From NCBI RefSeq assembly GCF_900302455.1, contig NZ_ONZG01000007.1, positions 1-64,000 on the forward strand: a stretch of DNA of 64,000 nucleotides. The letters are read 5' to 3'. Shown piece after piece: positions 18,301-27,677 of this stretch. This stretch comes from Falsiruegeria mediterranea M17 (GTDB taxonomy: Bacteria > Pseudomonadota > Alphaproteobacteria > Rhodobacterales > Rhodobacteraceae). The notes beneath the pieces are model-generated. The model had not been told where the DNA came from. It saw only the letters and a list, made by a program, of their open reading frames with translations, and did no database searches. The stretch's first letter is position 1. Each line of letters starts with the position of its first letter. A program made the translations under genes and the position numbers.

Positions 18301-18514
18301 CAAAGACTCTCTCCTCGCCTTGCACTGCCCGTTTTCGCGGCACCAAGGCGGGGATCCCCGCCCCAGCTTGCTCATAACTATATATCGTGGCAAAGCTCTG
18401 ACAAGCCCCGAATTTCCACAATATATCGCGGATGGTTACTGTGATTCCGTGACGGGCATATGACATTTATCCACAGCTTGCACAGCCCACCATCCGCGCG
18501 GTATGCAAGGCCCC

Positions 18515-19132
18515 ATGACCCGCCTGATCCGCTTCAACAAACCCTTTGACGTGCTGCCCCAGTTCACCGATCGGGACAATGCCGACAGCCCCCGGGCGAC
18601 CCTGTCGGATTTCGTCGACGTACCTCGCGTTTACCCTGCCGGGCGTTTGGACCGCGACAGCGAGGGGCTGATGCTGTTGACCGACAACGGCAAGTTGCAG
18701 GCGCAGATCTCCGACCCCAAGCACAAGATGCCCAAAACCTACTGGGTTCAAGTCGAAGGTAGCCCAGACCGTGACGCACTCAAGGCCCTGCGCGAGGGTG
18801 TCAAGCTCAAGGATGGTCTGACCCGTCCGGCCAAGGCGCGGGTGATGGCTGAACCGCCAGAGTTGTGGGCTCGAACACCACCGATCCGGGCACGCAAATC
18901 CATCCCCGATACCTGGATCGAACTGACGATCCGCGAAGGCCGCAATCGGCAAGTCCGGCGCATGACCGCAGCCGTCGGACACCCGACGCTAAGGCTGATC
19001 CGCTATGGGATCGGGGCCTGGACCTTGGACGGTTTGAGCAGCGGTGCCTGGGACGAACTCCAGGTCCCCGTGATCGACACCCCCTCGCGCCCAAGCGGCA
19101 AGGACCGTCGCAACACGCCCCGTCGTCGCTGA
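18515..19132 (+). CDS. rluE: 23S rRNA pseudouridine synthase of the RluE/RsuA type
   Basis: The 205-residue protein has the RsuA/RluB/E/F signature [17 protein letters not shown], whose Asp is the catalytic residue, plus [13 protein letters not shown] and [12 protein letters not shown]. It lacks an N-terminal S4 domain, as RluE does, beginning directly [13 protein letters not shown]. It isomerises a uridine in 23S rRNA, and the exact position is by analogy. ATG 18515 is preferred over 18503 because AAGG lies just before it. The C-terminus is basic. Confidence 0.78.
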   Translation: MTRLIRFNKPFDVLPQFTDRDNADSPRATLSDFVDVPRVYPAGRLDRDSEGLMLLTDNGKLQAQISDPKHKMPKTYWVQVEGSPDRDALKALREGVKLKDGLTRPAKARVMAEPPELWARTPPIRARKSIPDTWIELTIREGRNRQVRRMTAAVGHPTLRLIRYGIGAWTLDGLSSGAWDELQVPVIDTPSRPSGKDRRNTPRRR

Positions 19133-19160
19133 CCCCCACGTCTCGCCTACGTTCTGCAGT

Positions 19161-19237
19161 GCCGCGCCGGGCGCAGCCCGGCGCCCGGCCCAACTGAGCA
19201 AGGGCCCGCAAGGGCATGACGCGAGGGCGGGAGCGCT
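19161..19237 (+). repeat. Compound intergenic repeat, copy A
   Basis: After the rluE stop lies a GC-rich hairpin (CCGGGC-GCA-GCCCGG), then CGGCCCAACTGAGC, then GGCCCG and AGGGCATG, ending GCGAGGGCGGGAGCGCT. The same ordered blocks recur in inverse orientation at 22391-22480. It is probably a dispersed repeat family of this genome; only two copies are in the window. Confidence 0.6.
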
Positions 19238-19256
19238 ACGAGCGCTGCATAGCCCC

Positions 19257-19754
19257 CTACTGGCGGTTCAGAATAAAACGCTTCGAAATTCGATCAACGG
19301 GAGTCCCGTCCTTCAATGGGCGGCTGTGGGACACGGAATGATGCTGAAATCCCATCTTGGCATAATAGGCCAGCCCTGGAACATTGTCGGCGCGGATCGT
19401 GGCGTTGATCTCGGCAAACCCCAAGTTGAGCGCCACCTGCGCCGTCTCGGCAAACAAGGCTCGCCCAACACCCCTAATGGCCCTGTCCTGTCGGGCAAAG
19501 GTTGCGATGTCAGCGCAGTCCGGGGGCAGATCCTGGGAAATGCCCAGCCACTGAAACCCGGCAATCTCTCGGCCCGCATCAAACGCCACATGGCAACACA
19601 CCAGGTCCACCCCGGTCAGAAAGCTCTCGCGAAACAGTGCCTCAGAGAACGGGATCTCATGCGCGGTGGTCCCGCCCGCCTCAATGATGTCGTTCAGAAT
19701 TCGGCAGCTTGCGGCCACATCCTCGGGCATCATCGGGCGAACGGTTGACACCAT
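19257..19754 (-). CDS. GNAT-family N-acetyltransferase
   Basis: The 165-residue protein has the GNAT fold: STVRPMMPEDVAASCRILND at the N-terminus, the acetyl-CoA loop region around RAIRGVGRALFAET, and EINATIRADNVPGLAYYAKMGF near the end. It resembles the phosphinothricin/amino-acid acetyltransferase branch (YYAKMGFQ...). It starts two bases before the end of the esterase gene, forming an operon with it and the AlkA-type glycosylase. The substrate is unknown. Confidence 0.75.
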   Translation of the reverse strand: MVSTVRPMMPEDVAASCRILNDIIEAGGTTAHEIPFSEALFRESFLTGVDLVCCHVAFDAGREIAGFQWLGISQDLPPDCADIATFARQDRAIRGVGRALFAETAQVALNLGFAEINATIRADNVPGLAYYAKMGFQHHSVSHSRPLKDGTPVDRISKRFILNRQ

Positions 19755-19756
19755 GG

Positions 19757-20422
19757 TCAGAGGCTCAGCTTGTCGCGCATGAAGGCCAGCGCAACACTCA
19801 ATCCATCGGGGGCAATACCGTGGCCAGTGCCCTTCATGATGTGGGCGTAAACCTCTTTGAATTCCGCTGCCTGCAGCGCCTCTGCCGCCTGCGGCAGCGA
19901 TTGGGGCGGCACAACGTCGTCGGCATCCCCATGCACAAGCAGGACCGGCATCCGGCTGACCACCTCATCCTCCAGCGTCTCAGGGCTCAGCAACCGGCCC
20001 GAGAAGGCGACGATGCCCGCCACCGGATCTTCTCGACGCGGCGCCACGTGCAGGCTCATCATCGTGCCCTGGCTGAAGCCAAACAGAACAACCTGCTCGG
20101 GTAGAACATCCTCGTCCACCATCAGCGCATCGAGAAAAGCATTGAAATCATCAACCGCCGCCGCCATGCCGCGCATCGCCTCTTCTTCGGACGAGCCGTC
20201 GATCCACGGTATCGGGAACCACTGAAACCCATTTGGCATGCCCGGAATTTGCTCGGGCGCATCAGGGGATACAAACAGCGTGTCAGGCAGATGCTCGGCC
20301 AGAGGATCGGCCAGCCCCAACAGGTCGGCACCATTGGCCCCGTAGCCGTGCACGAACACCACAACCGAGCGTGTGCTGCCCGAAACCGGCTCCTTGCGGA
20401 GCGCATTCAAAACTCTGGTCAT
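19757..20422 (-). CDS. Phospholipase/carboxylesterase-family alpha/beta hydrolase
   Basis: The 221-residue protein has the family's features: VVFVHGYGANGADLLGLAD, the nucleophile elbow LFGFSQGTMMSLH (Ser), PVLLVHGDADDVVPP (Asp) and a late His (GTGHGI). It resembles the LysM-type lysophospholipase/acyl-protein thioesterase group. The start at 20422 begins MTRVLNALRKEP and overlaps the AlkA-type gene stop by four bases. Its substrate is unknown, and the link to a DNA glycosylase is probably only operon sharing. Confidence 0.75.
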   Translation of the reverse strand: MTRVLNALRKEPVSGSTRSVVVFVHGYGANGADLLGLADPLAEHLPDTLFVSPDAPEQIPGMPNGFQWFPIPWIDGSSEEEAMRGMAAAVDDFNAFLDALMVDEDVLPEQVVLFGFSQGTMMSLHVAPRREDPVAGIVAFSGRLLSPETLEDEVVSRMPVLLVHGDADDVVPPQSLPQAAEALQAAEFKEVYAHIMKGTGHGIAPDGLSVALAFMRDKLSL

Positions 20423-21054
20423 CTGATACCTTCCCTGTCTTTGGCAACGCGGTAATAGGCCCACAACACCCGCGCCGCAACCGAACGCCAGGGCGACCAC
20501 GCGTTTGCAATCTCGCGCATTTCCTTTTCCGTCGGTCGTTTTGGCAGGTCATATAGGATGCGCGCGGCCTCTTGCAGGGCCAGATCACCATGGGCAAAGA
20601 CGTCTGCCCGCCCCAGCGAGAACATCGCATAGATCTCGGCCGTCCAGACACCGATGCCTGAAACCTCGGTCAGGACAGAAATGACTTCTGCATCAGAAGC
20701 GTCTCGCAAGGCCTTGAAATCAATACGCGCATCGGCCAGAGCGCGGGCATAGCGCATCTTCTGGCGACTGAGGCCAGCGGCGCGCAAATCATCATCCGTC
20801 GCCCACATGATCTTGCGCGGTCCGGTGAGGCGCGCGTCTTTCATGCGCTTCCAGATGGCATTGGCCGATGCAACGCTGACTTGTTGGCTAACGATGGCAC
20901 TAAGCAGCTGCTCGAACCCGTCCGGCCTGCGACGTAAGGGTAACGGCCCCGTCTGATCCATTGCATAGGCCATGCGTGGGCAAGCCCCGCGCAGCCAATC
21001 CGCGCCCTCTATGACGCACTCTGGTGTCTCAATGATGCGTCCGATGTCGGTCAT
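20419..21054 (-). CDS. alkA: DNA-3-methyladenine glycosylase II (AlkA-type, HhH-GPD)
   Basis: The 211-residue protein has the HhH-GPD fold: FEQLLSAIVSQQVS, the helix-hairpin-helix LTEVSGIGVWTAEIYA, and HGDLALQEA containing the catalytic Asp. It lacks the extra N-terminal domain of E. coli AlkA, as in many bacterial short forms. It excises alkylated bases for base-excision repair. The ATG at 21052-21054 is selected; a much longer frame upstream is not conserved-looking. It is first in an operon with esterase and acetyltransferase genes. No SOS or Ada box was found upstream. Confidence 0.82.
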   Translation of the reverse strand: MTDIGRIIETPECVIEGADWLRGACPRMAYAMDQTGPLPLRRRPDGFEQLLSAIVSQQVSVASANAIWKRMKDARLTGPRKIMWATDDDLRAAGLSRQKMRYARALADARIDFKALRDASDAEVISVLTEVSGIGVWTAEIYAMFSLGRADVFAHGDLALQEAARILYDLPKRPTEKEMREIANAWSPWRSVAARVLWAYYRVAKDREGIR

Positions 21055-21147
21055 GCGCGCCCCTGTATTCTCGCCCTGCACCCTACCTGCATCACATCTC
21101 GTTTCAACCCGCTTGTGCGCGAACAATTTCAAGGATACGCATGCGTC

Positions 21148-22377
21148 ATGACCATGACCGCTGCCCCCCTTCCATCTCCTGCAGATGACAGCCGCGCCAA
21201 GCGCAATGTTGCCGTTCTTGTGGCTGCCCAGGCTCTGCTGGGCGCTCAGATGCCGATGATTTTCACCATCGGCGGTCTGGCAGGTCAGTCGCTGGCCACA
21301 AACGTCTGCCTCGCCACCTTGCCAATCTCGCTGATCGTTCTGGGGTCGATGCTGACCGCGACACCGATTTCGGCAATCATGCAGAAATGGGGTCGTCGCG
21401 CGGGCTTTCTTATTGGCAGCGCCGGGGGCGCTGCAGGCGGTCTGATCGGCGCCTATGGCCTTTATCTGGGGTCGTTCCCGATCTTCCTGCTCGGCAGTTT
21501 CCTGACCGGCATCTACATGAGCGCGCAAGGGTTTTACCGCTTTGCCGCCGCCGACACCGCATCCGAGGCATTCCGACCCAAGGCGATTTCTTATGTCATG
21601 GCAGGCGGGCTGATTTCCGCCGTCATTGGCCCTCAGTTGGTCAAGGCCACCAGCCAGGCCTTTGTGGTGCCCTTCATGGGGACTTACCTGGCGGTGATCG
21701 CGATCAACGTGATTGGCTCGCTGCTGTTTTTCTTCATCGACATCCCGAAACCCGAAGCCCCCGCCGCAGACGCCCCCAAGGGCCGCACCCGGTGGGAGTT
21801 GATCACAACGCCACGCATCGCCGTGGCTGTGATCTGTGCCATGGTATCTTATGCTCTGATGAACCTGGTCATGACCTCAACCCCGCTGGCGGTTGTGGGT
21901 TGCGGTTATACCGAAGGCGACGCGGCGGACGTGGTGACCAGCCACGTTCTGGCGATGTTTGCCCCCAGCTTTTTCACCGGTCACCTGATCGCGCGCTTTG
22001 GGGTGGAAAAGATCGTGGCCACCGGATTGGTCATCCTGGCCGGTGCGGGCGCTGTGGCGCTGCAAGGCGTGGACATCGGCAACTTCTTCATTGCTCTGAT
22101 CCTGCTGGGGCTTGGCTGGAACTTTGGCTTCATCGGCGCCACCACCATGCTGGCCGGTGCGCATGAACCGCATGAACGCGGGCGGATGCAGGGGCTCAAC
22201 GACCTCTTGGTCTTTGGCGGTGTGACCGTCGCCTCGCTGGCCTCGGGCGGATTGATGAACTGTTCGGGTGGATCGCCAATCGAAGGGTGGACGGCCGTAA
22301 ACCTGGCGATGGGTCCTTTCCTGGTTTTGGCCGGTGGCGCGCTGATCTGGCTGGTTCTGCGCCCGAAAGAGGCCTGA
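21148..22377 (+). CDS. MFS transporter
   Basis: The 409-residue protein has about 12 membrane segments, with the cytoplasmic loop motif region IMQKWGRRAGFLIGS after helix 2-3 and a central hydrophilic loop (PKPEAPAADAPKGRTRWE). The glycine-rich N-terminal helices (LVAAQALLGAQMPMIFTIGG) recall unassigned MFS carriers common in Rhodobacterales. The start at 21148 follows AAGGAT; another ATG at 21154 is also possible. It is divergent from the alkA operon. Substrate unknown. Confidence 0.75.
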   Translation: MTMTAAPLPSPADDSRAKRNVAVLVAAQALLGAQMPMIFTIGGLAGQSLATNVCLATLPISLIVLGSMLTATPISAIMQKWGRRAGFLIGSAGGAAGGLIGAYGLYLGSFPIFLLGSFLTGIYMSAQGFYRFAAADTASEAFRPKAISYVMAGGLISAVIGPQLVKATSQAFVVPFMGTYLAVIAINVIGSLLFFFIDIPKPEAPAADAPKGRTRWELITTPRIAVAVICAMVSYALMNLVMTSTPLAVVGCGYTEGDAADVVTSHVLAMFAPSFFTGHLIARFGVEKIVATGLVILAGAGAVALQGVDIGNFFIALILLGLGWNFGFIGATTMLAGAHEPHERGRMQGLNDLLVFGGVTVASLASGGLMNCSGGSPIEGWTAVNLAMGPFLVLAGGALIWLVLRPKEA

Positions 22378-22390
22378 ACCCAGTTCTCGG

Positions 22391-22480
22391 AGCGCTCCCG
22401 CCCTCGCTGCATGCCCTGACGGGCCACAATGATACATCGGGCTCGGTTGGGCCGCGCGCCTCGCCTATGGCGAGGCGCGG
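22391..22480 (-). repeat. Compound intergenic repeat, copy B (inverse of copy A)
   Basis: Read on the minus strand: hairpin CGCGCCTCGCC-ATA-GGCGAGGCGCG, then CGGCCCAACCGAGC, a 15-bp insert relative to copy A, GGCCCG and AGGGCATG, ending GCGAGGGCGGGAGCGCT. The hairpin sequence differs from copy A but keeps its pairing, which suggests that structure is conserved. It lies between the convergent MFS and marR genes. Confidence 0.6.
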
Positions 22481-22527
22481 TACCGAAATACGGAACCGGA
22501 TGAGATGTATCGGACTGCCCGTCTGCG

Positions 22528-22950
22528 TCAGCGCTGACGAGACACAACCCCGACATCTTCGAGACTTCCAGCCTCAATCGCCGATTGCATGCCTGTATCA
22601 ATGTGCGAGCGGTAGATGACCCACATCCGGGCGCGTATATCGCGCCCTTTATCCGTGATCCGCAGCACCTTGCCCCGCTTGTCATCTGCTGCCGGTTCGC
22701 GGGTCAACAGCCCCTCTTCTGCCATGCGCATGACCTGGCGCGAGAAACTGGATTGATCAAACAGAAGCAAGTCTTGCAATCGAACCGGTCGCAGCCCGTC
22801 CGGATATTGCTCCAGCTCCCACAGAACGTCATACCAATTGAGCTTGGGTAGCCCTGCGGCAACCAAGGCCCGTTCTGCATTGCGGTAGATACGGGTCCGC
22901 ACCCGGTTGAGCGCAATCCACGCGCGTTCTCGCGTCTTGAAATCTGTCAC
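22528..22950 (-). CDS. MarR-family transcriptional regulator
   Basis: The 140-residue protein has a winged helix-turn-helix core (LRPVRLQDLLLFDQSSFSRQ, then VMRMAEEGLLTREPAADDKRG) and a wing ending KVLRITDKGRDI, typical of MarR. Flanking helices would form the dimer. It converges on the MFS gene, not divergent from it, so regulation of that carrier is uncertain. Effector unknown. Confidence 0.82.
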   Translation of the reverse strand: MTDFKTRERAWIALNRVRTRIYRNAERALVAAGLPKLNWYDVLWELEQYPDGLRPVRLQDLLLFDQSSFSRQVMRMAEEGLLTREPAADDKRGKVLRITDKGRDIRARMWVIYRSHIDTGMQSAIEAGSLEDVGVVSRQR

Positions 22951-23039
22951 CTGACCCTCATTACGCTCTACCGCATCGCTTCAAAGCAAATACATCCATA
23001 TTCAACGTGCATGAACAAGCCCCAACGCGACAGACGAGC

Positions 23040-23816
23040 CTACCACTGACCGCTTAGCGCAACCCAAGCCAGCCGAAGGCGGCCGCGGACGTCATCAAAG
23101 ACCATATCGCCTGCCGCAACCCGTTGCGGGGCGGCCACGATCCGGTTTAACACCCGCTCGGTTTGCCATCCGGCCAAGAGAGCGGCACGCGCCGGGCTGG
23201 ACACAGCCGACCGGTTGCGGCGAGCGCGGTGCAAGCGCGCCAAGGCCTGTTGCGCCAAGGCCTGTACACCATCCGGCGTGCCATCAAGCAGCGGTATCCG
23301 GCCGCGCGCTTCAAGCTCGGGTATGGCCCGCAGCCACCCAGCAATGCCCGCAGCAAATGCGAAATCCTGCACGACCTCTTGTTCGGCCGGACCAAGCACC
23401 TGTGCGGCGGCCACCATCAAATGGCCCGAACTGCAGGTGATGTAGCGGTCAAAATGCTCCTGATCTTCGAACGGGTCTTTGTAGATATCCCAGCGTCTTA
23501 CAGCGACATATTCATCTAGACTTGCCGCCAGATGCGGAGACAGGACACCGGCCAATGGCGTCACCACTTCGTGCCGCCGTACGGGGCCTCCATCGGCGAT
23601 TTCCTGAAAGGCATCGCGCCACCATTGCAGTCGCATCTCGGCAATCATCGGTTCTTGCGTGACCCAAGGCGCGCGGGAGACTTCAACATTCAGGGCATAG
23701 AGCGGGAACAGCACGGCCCGCGCCTCAACGGGTGCAGCCATCGCCGCGCGAAACCGGTCCGGGTCGGCTTTTTCGACCAGGGCTGCGCAGGCTGTGAGAT
23801 CCGCGTCAAACTGCAT
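23040..23816 (-). CDS. Squalene/phytoene synthase-family protein
   Basis: The 258-residue protein belongs to the trans-isoprenyl diphosphate synthase (SQS_PSY) fold: ARAVLFPLYALNVEVSRAPW, MRLQWWRDAF and RRWDIYKDPFEDQEHF, followed by SGHLMVAAAQVLG and AAGIAGWLRAIPEL. The aspartate-rich catalytic motifs of true phytoene synthase look weak. This suggests the NDUFAF6-like branch linked to respiratory complex I assembly rather than carotenoid synthesis; that is an inference. The start at 23816 is eight bases after the cimA stop, so it is co-transcribed with cimA. Confidence 0.7.
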   Translation of the reverse strand: MQFDADLTACAALVEKADPDRFRAAMAAPVEARAVLFPLYALNVEVSRAPWVTQEPMIAEMRLQWWRDAFQEIADGGPVRRHEVVTPLAGVLSPHLAASLDEYVAVRRWDIYKDPFEDQEHFDRYITCSSGHLMVAAAQVLGPAEQEVVQDFAFAAGIAGWLRAIPELEARGRIPLLDGTPDGVQALAQQALARLHRARRNRSAVSSPARAALLAGWQTERVLNRIVAAPQRVAAGDMVFDDVRGRLRLAWVALSGQW

Positions 23817-23823
23817 CCGCCTG

Positions 23824-25446
23824 TTACTTCGCCCCTGCGCAGTCACGGATAAGCTTCCACTGGATCGCGTCCAACAACGCCTCGAAGGAGGCATCCACGA
23901 TGTTCGCGCTGACGCCCACGGTCGACCAATGCCGCCCCTGCCCGTCTTCGCTGTCGATGATGACCCGGGTCACCGCCTCGGTCCCGCCTTGGGTGATCCG
24001 CACCTTGAAGTCGACCAACTTCATGTCGCTCAAGATCGCGGAATATTGCCCCAGATCCTTGGCCAACGCCTTGGCCAGCGCGTTCACCGGGCCCCGGTCG
24101 CTGCCGGTATCATCCATGCTTTCGCTGACCGAAAGCTTCTTCTCGCCGTCGACCTTTACTACGACAACCGCCTCCGACAGGCTCACCATCTTGTTGTACT
24201 TGTTCTTGCGCCGCTCGACCGTGACCTTGTAGCGCTTGACCTCAAAGAACTGTGGCAACTGTCCCAGTTCCTCGCGCGCCAGCAGCTCAAAACTCGCCTG
24301 CGCGGTGTCATAGGAATAGCCCTCGCCCTCGCGCGCCTTGATCCGTTCCAGAATGCGGCCCAACGCCGGATCGCCCTTTTCCACACTCATGCCCGCATCG
24401 GACAGACGCTTGCGCAGGTTCGACTGCCCCGCCTGGTTCGACATCGGGATGATGCGCGTATTGCCAACCACGCTGGGGTCAACATGCTCATAGGTCGAGG
24501 GATCCTTCAGGATCGCGCTCGCGTGCAGCCCCGCCTTATGCGCAAAGGCCGAGGCGCCCACGTAGGCCGCCTGTTTCGACGGCACGCGGTTGAGGATGTC
24601 ATCCAGCATCCGGCTGATCCGGGTCAGATCGGCCAGCCCCTCACGGCTCACCCCGGTTTCAAAGCGGCTGGCATAGGGTTCTTTCAGCAGCAGCGTCGGA
24701 ATCAACGCGGTCAGGTTGGCGTTGCCGCAACGCTCACCCAATCCATTGAGCGTGCCCTGGATCTGCCGCGCGCCTGCGTCAACAGCGGCCAGCGAACAGG
24801 CCACCGCCTGTTCGGTGTCGTTGTGGGTGTGAATGCCCATCCGGTCACCAGGGATACCCGCTGCGATCACCTCGGACACGATCCGGCCCACTTCGGCGGG
24901 CAATGCGCCACCGTTGGTGTCACACAGAACGATCCAGCGCGCGCCTGCGTCCAGCGCTGCCTTGCAGACCGAGATCGCATAGGCGGGGTTGTCCTTGTAA
25001 CCGTCAAAGAAATGCTCGGCGTCATAAAGCGCCTCGCGCCCCTGCGCCACGATATGTGCCATCGAGGCGGCGACGTTTTCGGTGTTTTCCTCCAGCGGAA
25101 TACCAAGCGCCTCCGTCACGTGATAGTCATGCGCCTTGCCGACCAGACAGACCGCCCCGGTGCCCGCATTCAGCACCGCCGCCAACACATCATCGTTGGC
25201 CGCCGACCGGCCCGAGCGTTTGGTCATGCCAAAGGCGGTGAGCTGTGCGCGGGTCTTAGGCGCCTCGGTGAAAAAGGCGCTGTCGGTGGGGTTCGCCCCG
25301 GGCCAACCGCCTTCGATGTAATCGATGCCAAGGGAATCGAGCGCCTGAGTAATCTGCACCTTCTCGGCGGTCGAGAACTGCACGCCCTGGGTCTGCTGCC
25401 CGTCGCGCAAGGTGGTGTCATAGAGGTAGAGGCGTTCCTTGGTCAT
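23824..25446 (-). CDS. cimA: (R)-citramalate synthase
   Basis: The 540-residue protein starts LYLYDTTLRDGQQTQGVQFS, the HMGL/LeuA-type catalytic signature, with GIDYIEGGWPGANPTD typical of CimA. The metal-binding HTHND occurs in GIHTHNDTEQAVACS. A C-terminal regulatory domain follows from about residue 390. CimA condenses pyruvate and acetyl-CoA to citramalate for isoleucine synthesis. Length and opening favour CimA over LeuA or homocitrate synthase. It is downstream of cysS and upstream of a squalene-synthase-like gene on the same strand. Confidence 0.87.
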   Translation of the reverse strand: MTKERLYLYDTTLRDGQQTQGVQFSTAEKVQITQALDSLGIDYIEGGWPGANPTDSAFFTEAPKTRAQLTAFGMTKRSGRSAANDDVLAAVLNAGTGAVCLVGKAHDYHVTEALGIPLEENTENVAASMAHIVAQGREALYDAEHFFDGYKDNPAYAISVCKAALDAGARWIVLCDTNGGALPAEVGRIVSEVIAAGIPGDRMGIHTHNDTEQAVACSLAAVDAGARQIQGTLNGLGERCGNANLTALIPTLLLKEPYASRFETGVSREGLADLTRISRMLDDILNRVPSKQAAYVGASAFAHKAGLHASAILKDPSTYEHVDPSVVGNTRIIPMSNQAGQSNLRKRLSDAGMSVEKGDPALGRILERIKAREGEGYSYDTAQASFELLAREELGQLPQFFEVKRYKVTVERRKNKYNKMVSLSEAVVVVKVDGEKKLSVSESMDDTGSDRGPVNALAKALAKDLGQYSAILSDMKLVDFKVRITQGGTEAVTRVIIDSEDGQGRHWSTVGVSANIVDASFEALLDAIQWKLIRDCAGAK

Positions 25447-25513
25447 ATTCTTGCTCTCTGGCTTCTGGCTCTCTGGCTAGCTCGGGCAGCGCCCGACCGC
25501 GGGTGGGTGCGAA

Positions 25514-25535
25514 GCGCCCGAACCACTTCGGGCGC
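25514..25535 (-). terminator. Hairpin between cysS and cimA
   Basis: GCGCCCGAA-CCAC-TTCGGGCGC is a perfect 9-bp stem in the 97-bp gap between the two genes. No T-run follows on the minus strand, so it may process or stabilise a shared mRNA rather than stop it. Confidence 0.4.
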
Positions 25536-25543
25536 GTTCTAGT

Positions 25544-26914
25544 TCAGGCTCTTGGCAATCTGGCCGCGTCAAAACCGGCGGTTGGCACCAACTCGACCCC
25601 AGCCTTGCTCATACGGACTTCCAATCCGGCCGCGATGAAGGCTGATTTCAACCGATCCACTTCGCTGAAATCCTTGGTTTCCATCGCAGTTTCACGCGCC
25701 GAAGCCAGTTGATCGACAAAGGCCGACAGATCCACATCGTCGGCTTCCGCCCAAGCGCCCAACTCATCGGTCAGCAACCCCATCATTTGCGCCGACGCCA
25801 AAAGCGCCGACGCGTCACCAGCAGCAGCTAGCTTGTGCAGCTCTGCCATCGCACCAGCGGTGTTCAGATCTTCCGACAGTGCTTCCAAGACCGCGGCAGC
25901 AGCGGTGGACGCGGGCTCGATGCCCGCGGTCAGCGCCCGCCACTTGCGCAGCACGCCCTCGGCCTCTTTGGCTTTCTTTTCGGTCCAATCCATGGGCTTG
26001 CGATAATGCGTCGACAAAAACACGAACCGCACCACCTCGCCCGGCACGCCCTGATCCAACAGATCGCGGACGGTGAAGAAGTTGCCCAAGGATTTGGACA
26101 TCTTCTTGCCCTCGACCTGCAACATCTCGTTGTGCAGCCAGTATCGGGCGAAATCGCCTTCAGGGTTGGCGCAGCAGCTTTGCGCGATCTCATTCTCGTG
26201 GTGCGGGAACATCAGGTCGTTGCCACCGCCGTGGATATCGAAACTCACACCCAGCAGTTCTTTGGCCATGGCCGAGCATTCGATGTGCCAGCCCGGGCGC
26301 CCCCGGCCCCAAGGCGACTCCCACCCAGGCAGGTCATCCGACGAGGGTTTCCACATCACAAAATCCATCGGGTTCTTCTTGTACGGCGCAACCTCGACCC
26401 GCGCACCCGCGATCATGTCGTCGACCGACCGTCCCGAGAGCTTGCCATAACCCTCTTTCCAGCTGTCGACGGCAAAGAGCACATGCCCCTCGGCCGCATA
26501 AGCGTGGCCCTTTTCGATCAGCACCTCGCACATGGCGATCATCTGGTTGATGTATTGCGTCGCACGCGGCGCGGCGTCAGGCTCCAGCGCGCCTAGCTGG
26601 CCCATGTCGTCCAGGAACCAGCCGATGGTCTCTTCGGTGATGTCACTGATCAGGCGTCCACTTTCCGCAGCGCGCGCGTTGATCTTATCATCCACGTCCG
26701 TGAAGTTGCGCACGTATGTGACGTGATCCACCCCATAGACATGGCGCAACAGACGATAGAGCACGTCGAACACCACCACGGGACGCGCGTTGCCCAAGTG
26801 CGCCCGGTCATAAACGGTGGGTCCACAGACATACATCCGCACGTTGTTCTCATCGATCGGAACAAAGTCTTCCTTTGTCCGTGTTCGTGTGTTGTGCAGT
26901 TTGATCGTTGTCAT
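25544..26914 (-). CDS. cysS: Cysteinyl-tRNA synthetase
   Basis: The 456-residue protein is a class I synthetase. [18 protein letters not shown] holds the zinc Cys and the HIGH-like HLGN, the ERS-region motif [12 protein letters not shown] holds the next zinc ligand, HHENEIAQS follows, and [11 protein letters not shown] is the KMSKS loop. The C-terminal DALR domain is present. It charges tRNA-Cys. The ATG at 26912-26914 begins [17 protein letters not shown], giving a normal length; a 164-codon upstream extension is not part of the family. Confidence 0.93.
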   Translation of the reverse strand: MTTIKLHNTRTRTKEDFVPIDENNVRMYVCGPTVYDRAHLGNARPVVVFDVLYRLLRHVYGVDHVTYVRNFTDVDDKINARAAESGRLISDITEETIGWFLDDMGQLGALEPDAAPRATQYINQMIAMCEVLIEKGHAYAAEGHVLFAVDSWKEGYGKLSGRSVDDMIAGARVEVAPYKKNPMDFVMWKPSSDDLPGWESPWGRGRPGWHIECSAMAKELLGVSFDIHGGGNDLMFPHHENEIAQSCCANPEGDFARYWLHNEMLQVEGKKMSKSLGNFFTVRDLLDQGVPGEVVRFVFLSTHYRKPMDWTEKKAKEAEGVLRKWRALTAGIEPASTAAAAVLEALSEDLNTAGAMAELHKLAAAGDASALLASAQMMGLLTDELGAWAEADDVDLSAFVDQLASARETAMETKDFSEVDRLKSAFIAAGLEVRMSKAGVELVPTAGFDAARLPRA

Positions 26915-27139
26915 GTCTTTGGTCCTCAAGAACGGGCACAGGTCACCACTTGCCACTTCTGGCCGCGGGCTTAGCAAGTTGTCTTGTAAATGAAAACGAA
27001 AGAAACCAGCCCGCGACGATGTCAGCAGGGAATGCAGCAGATAATGATGCAAATGGTCTGGTTCATGGGTCCCGCATAACACGGGCAGATCAATCCGCCA
27101 AGCCTTGAGTGATGAGATTATCCGGGTCAGACTGCCCCC

Positions 27140-27484
27140 ATGAGCCGAGAGACCGTCAATGCCATCTGCGAAACCTTTCCCGGGGCCGAATTGTCGGACC
27201 CTTGGGGCGGTGGCCATGACGCGTGGAAGGTGGGCGGCAAGATGTTTGCCTGCGTGGGGTCGATGGGCGACGGGGTATCGGTCAAGACACCCGACATAGA
27301 AACAGCGCAAATGCTGATCGAGGCGGGCGTCGGCATCAAAGCCCCCTATTTCCATCGCAGCTGGATCAGGTTGCCTTGGGACACGGACGCGGACGAAATG
27401 CAGCACAGGCTTGAGGCAAGCTATGACATCGTCCGGTCCAGCCTGACCAAAAAGCTGCAGGCGACGCTCGATCCAAGGACCTGA
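27140..27484 (+). CDS. MmcQ/YjbR-family DNA-binding-like protein
   Basis: The 114-residue protein has the MmcQ/YjbR double-wing pattern: [35 protein letters not shown], then [12 protein letters not shown]. Members are small cytoplasmic proteins of poorly known role with a CyaY-like fold. It is divergent from cysS. Family call good, function unknown. Confidence 0.75.
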   Translation: MSRETVNAICETFPGAELSDPWGGGHDAWKVGGKMFACVGSMGDGVSVKTPDIETAQMLIEAGVGIKAPYFHRSWIRLPWDTDADEMQHRLEASYDIVRSSLTKKLQATLDPRT

Positions 27485-27677
27485 AACGGGACCCTTTTTT
27501 CGGTGCTCACGAACGACGAACCAGGGGCATGACCTGCGTCACACCACGCGTACACTCCTCGCGGAATCCTGAAGGCCCACGCATGTCCTGCGCCCCGACA
27601 TTTCCCTATTGACCTAAACCCAACTTGAGACCGCAAGCTCCCTTCACCCGGCCCAAAACCATCACCAAGGAGCTAAC

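Noticed and set aside
18807-19217. 136-codon minus frame across the end of rluE and repeat copy A
   Set aside because: It is a shadow of rluE extended through the GC-rich repeat, with Arg/Gly/Ala-rich translation and no ribosome site.
23794-25542. 582-codon open frame on the plus strand
   Set aside because: It is antisense to cimA, has no recognisable domain and has the His/Gln/Arg-rich composition of a GC-rich shadow frame.
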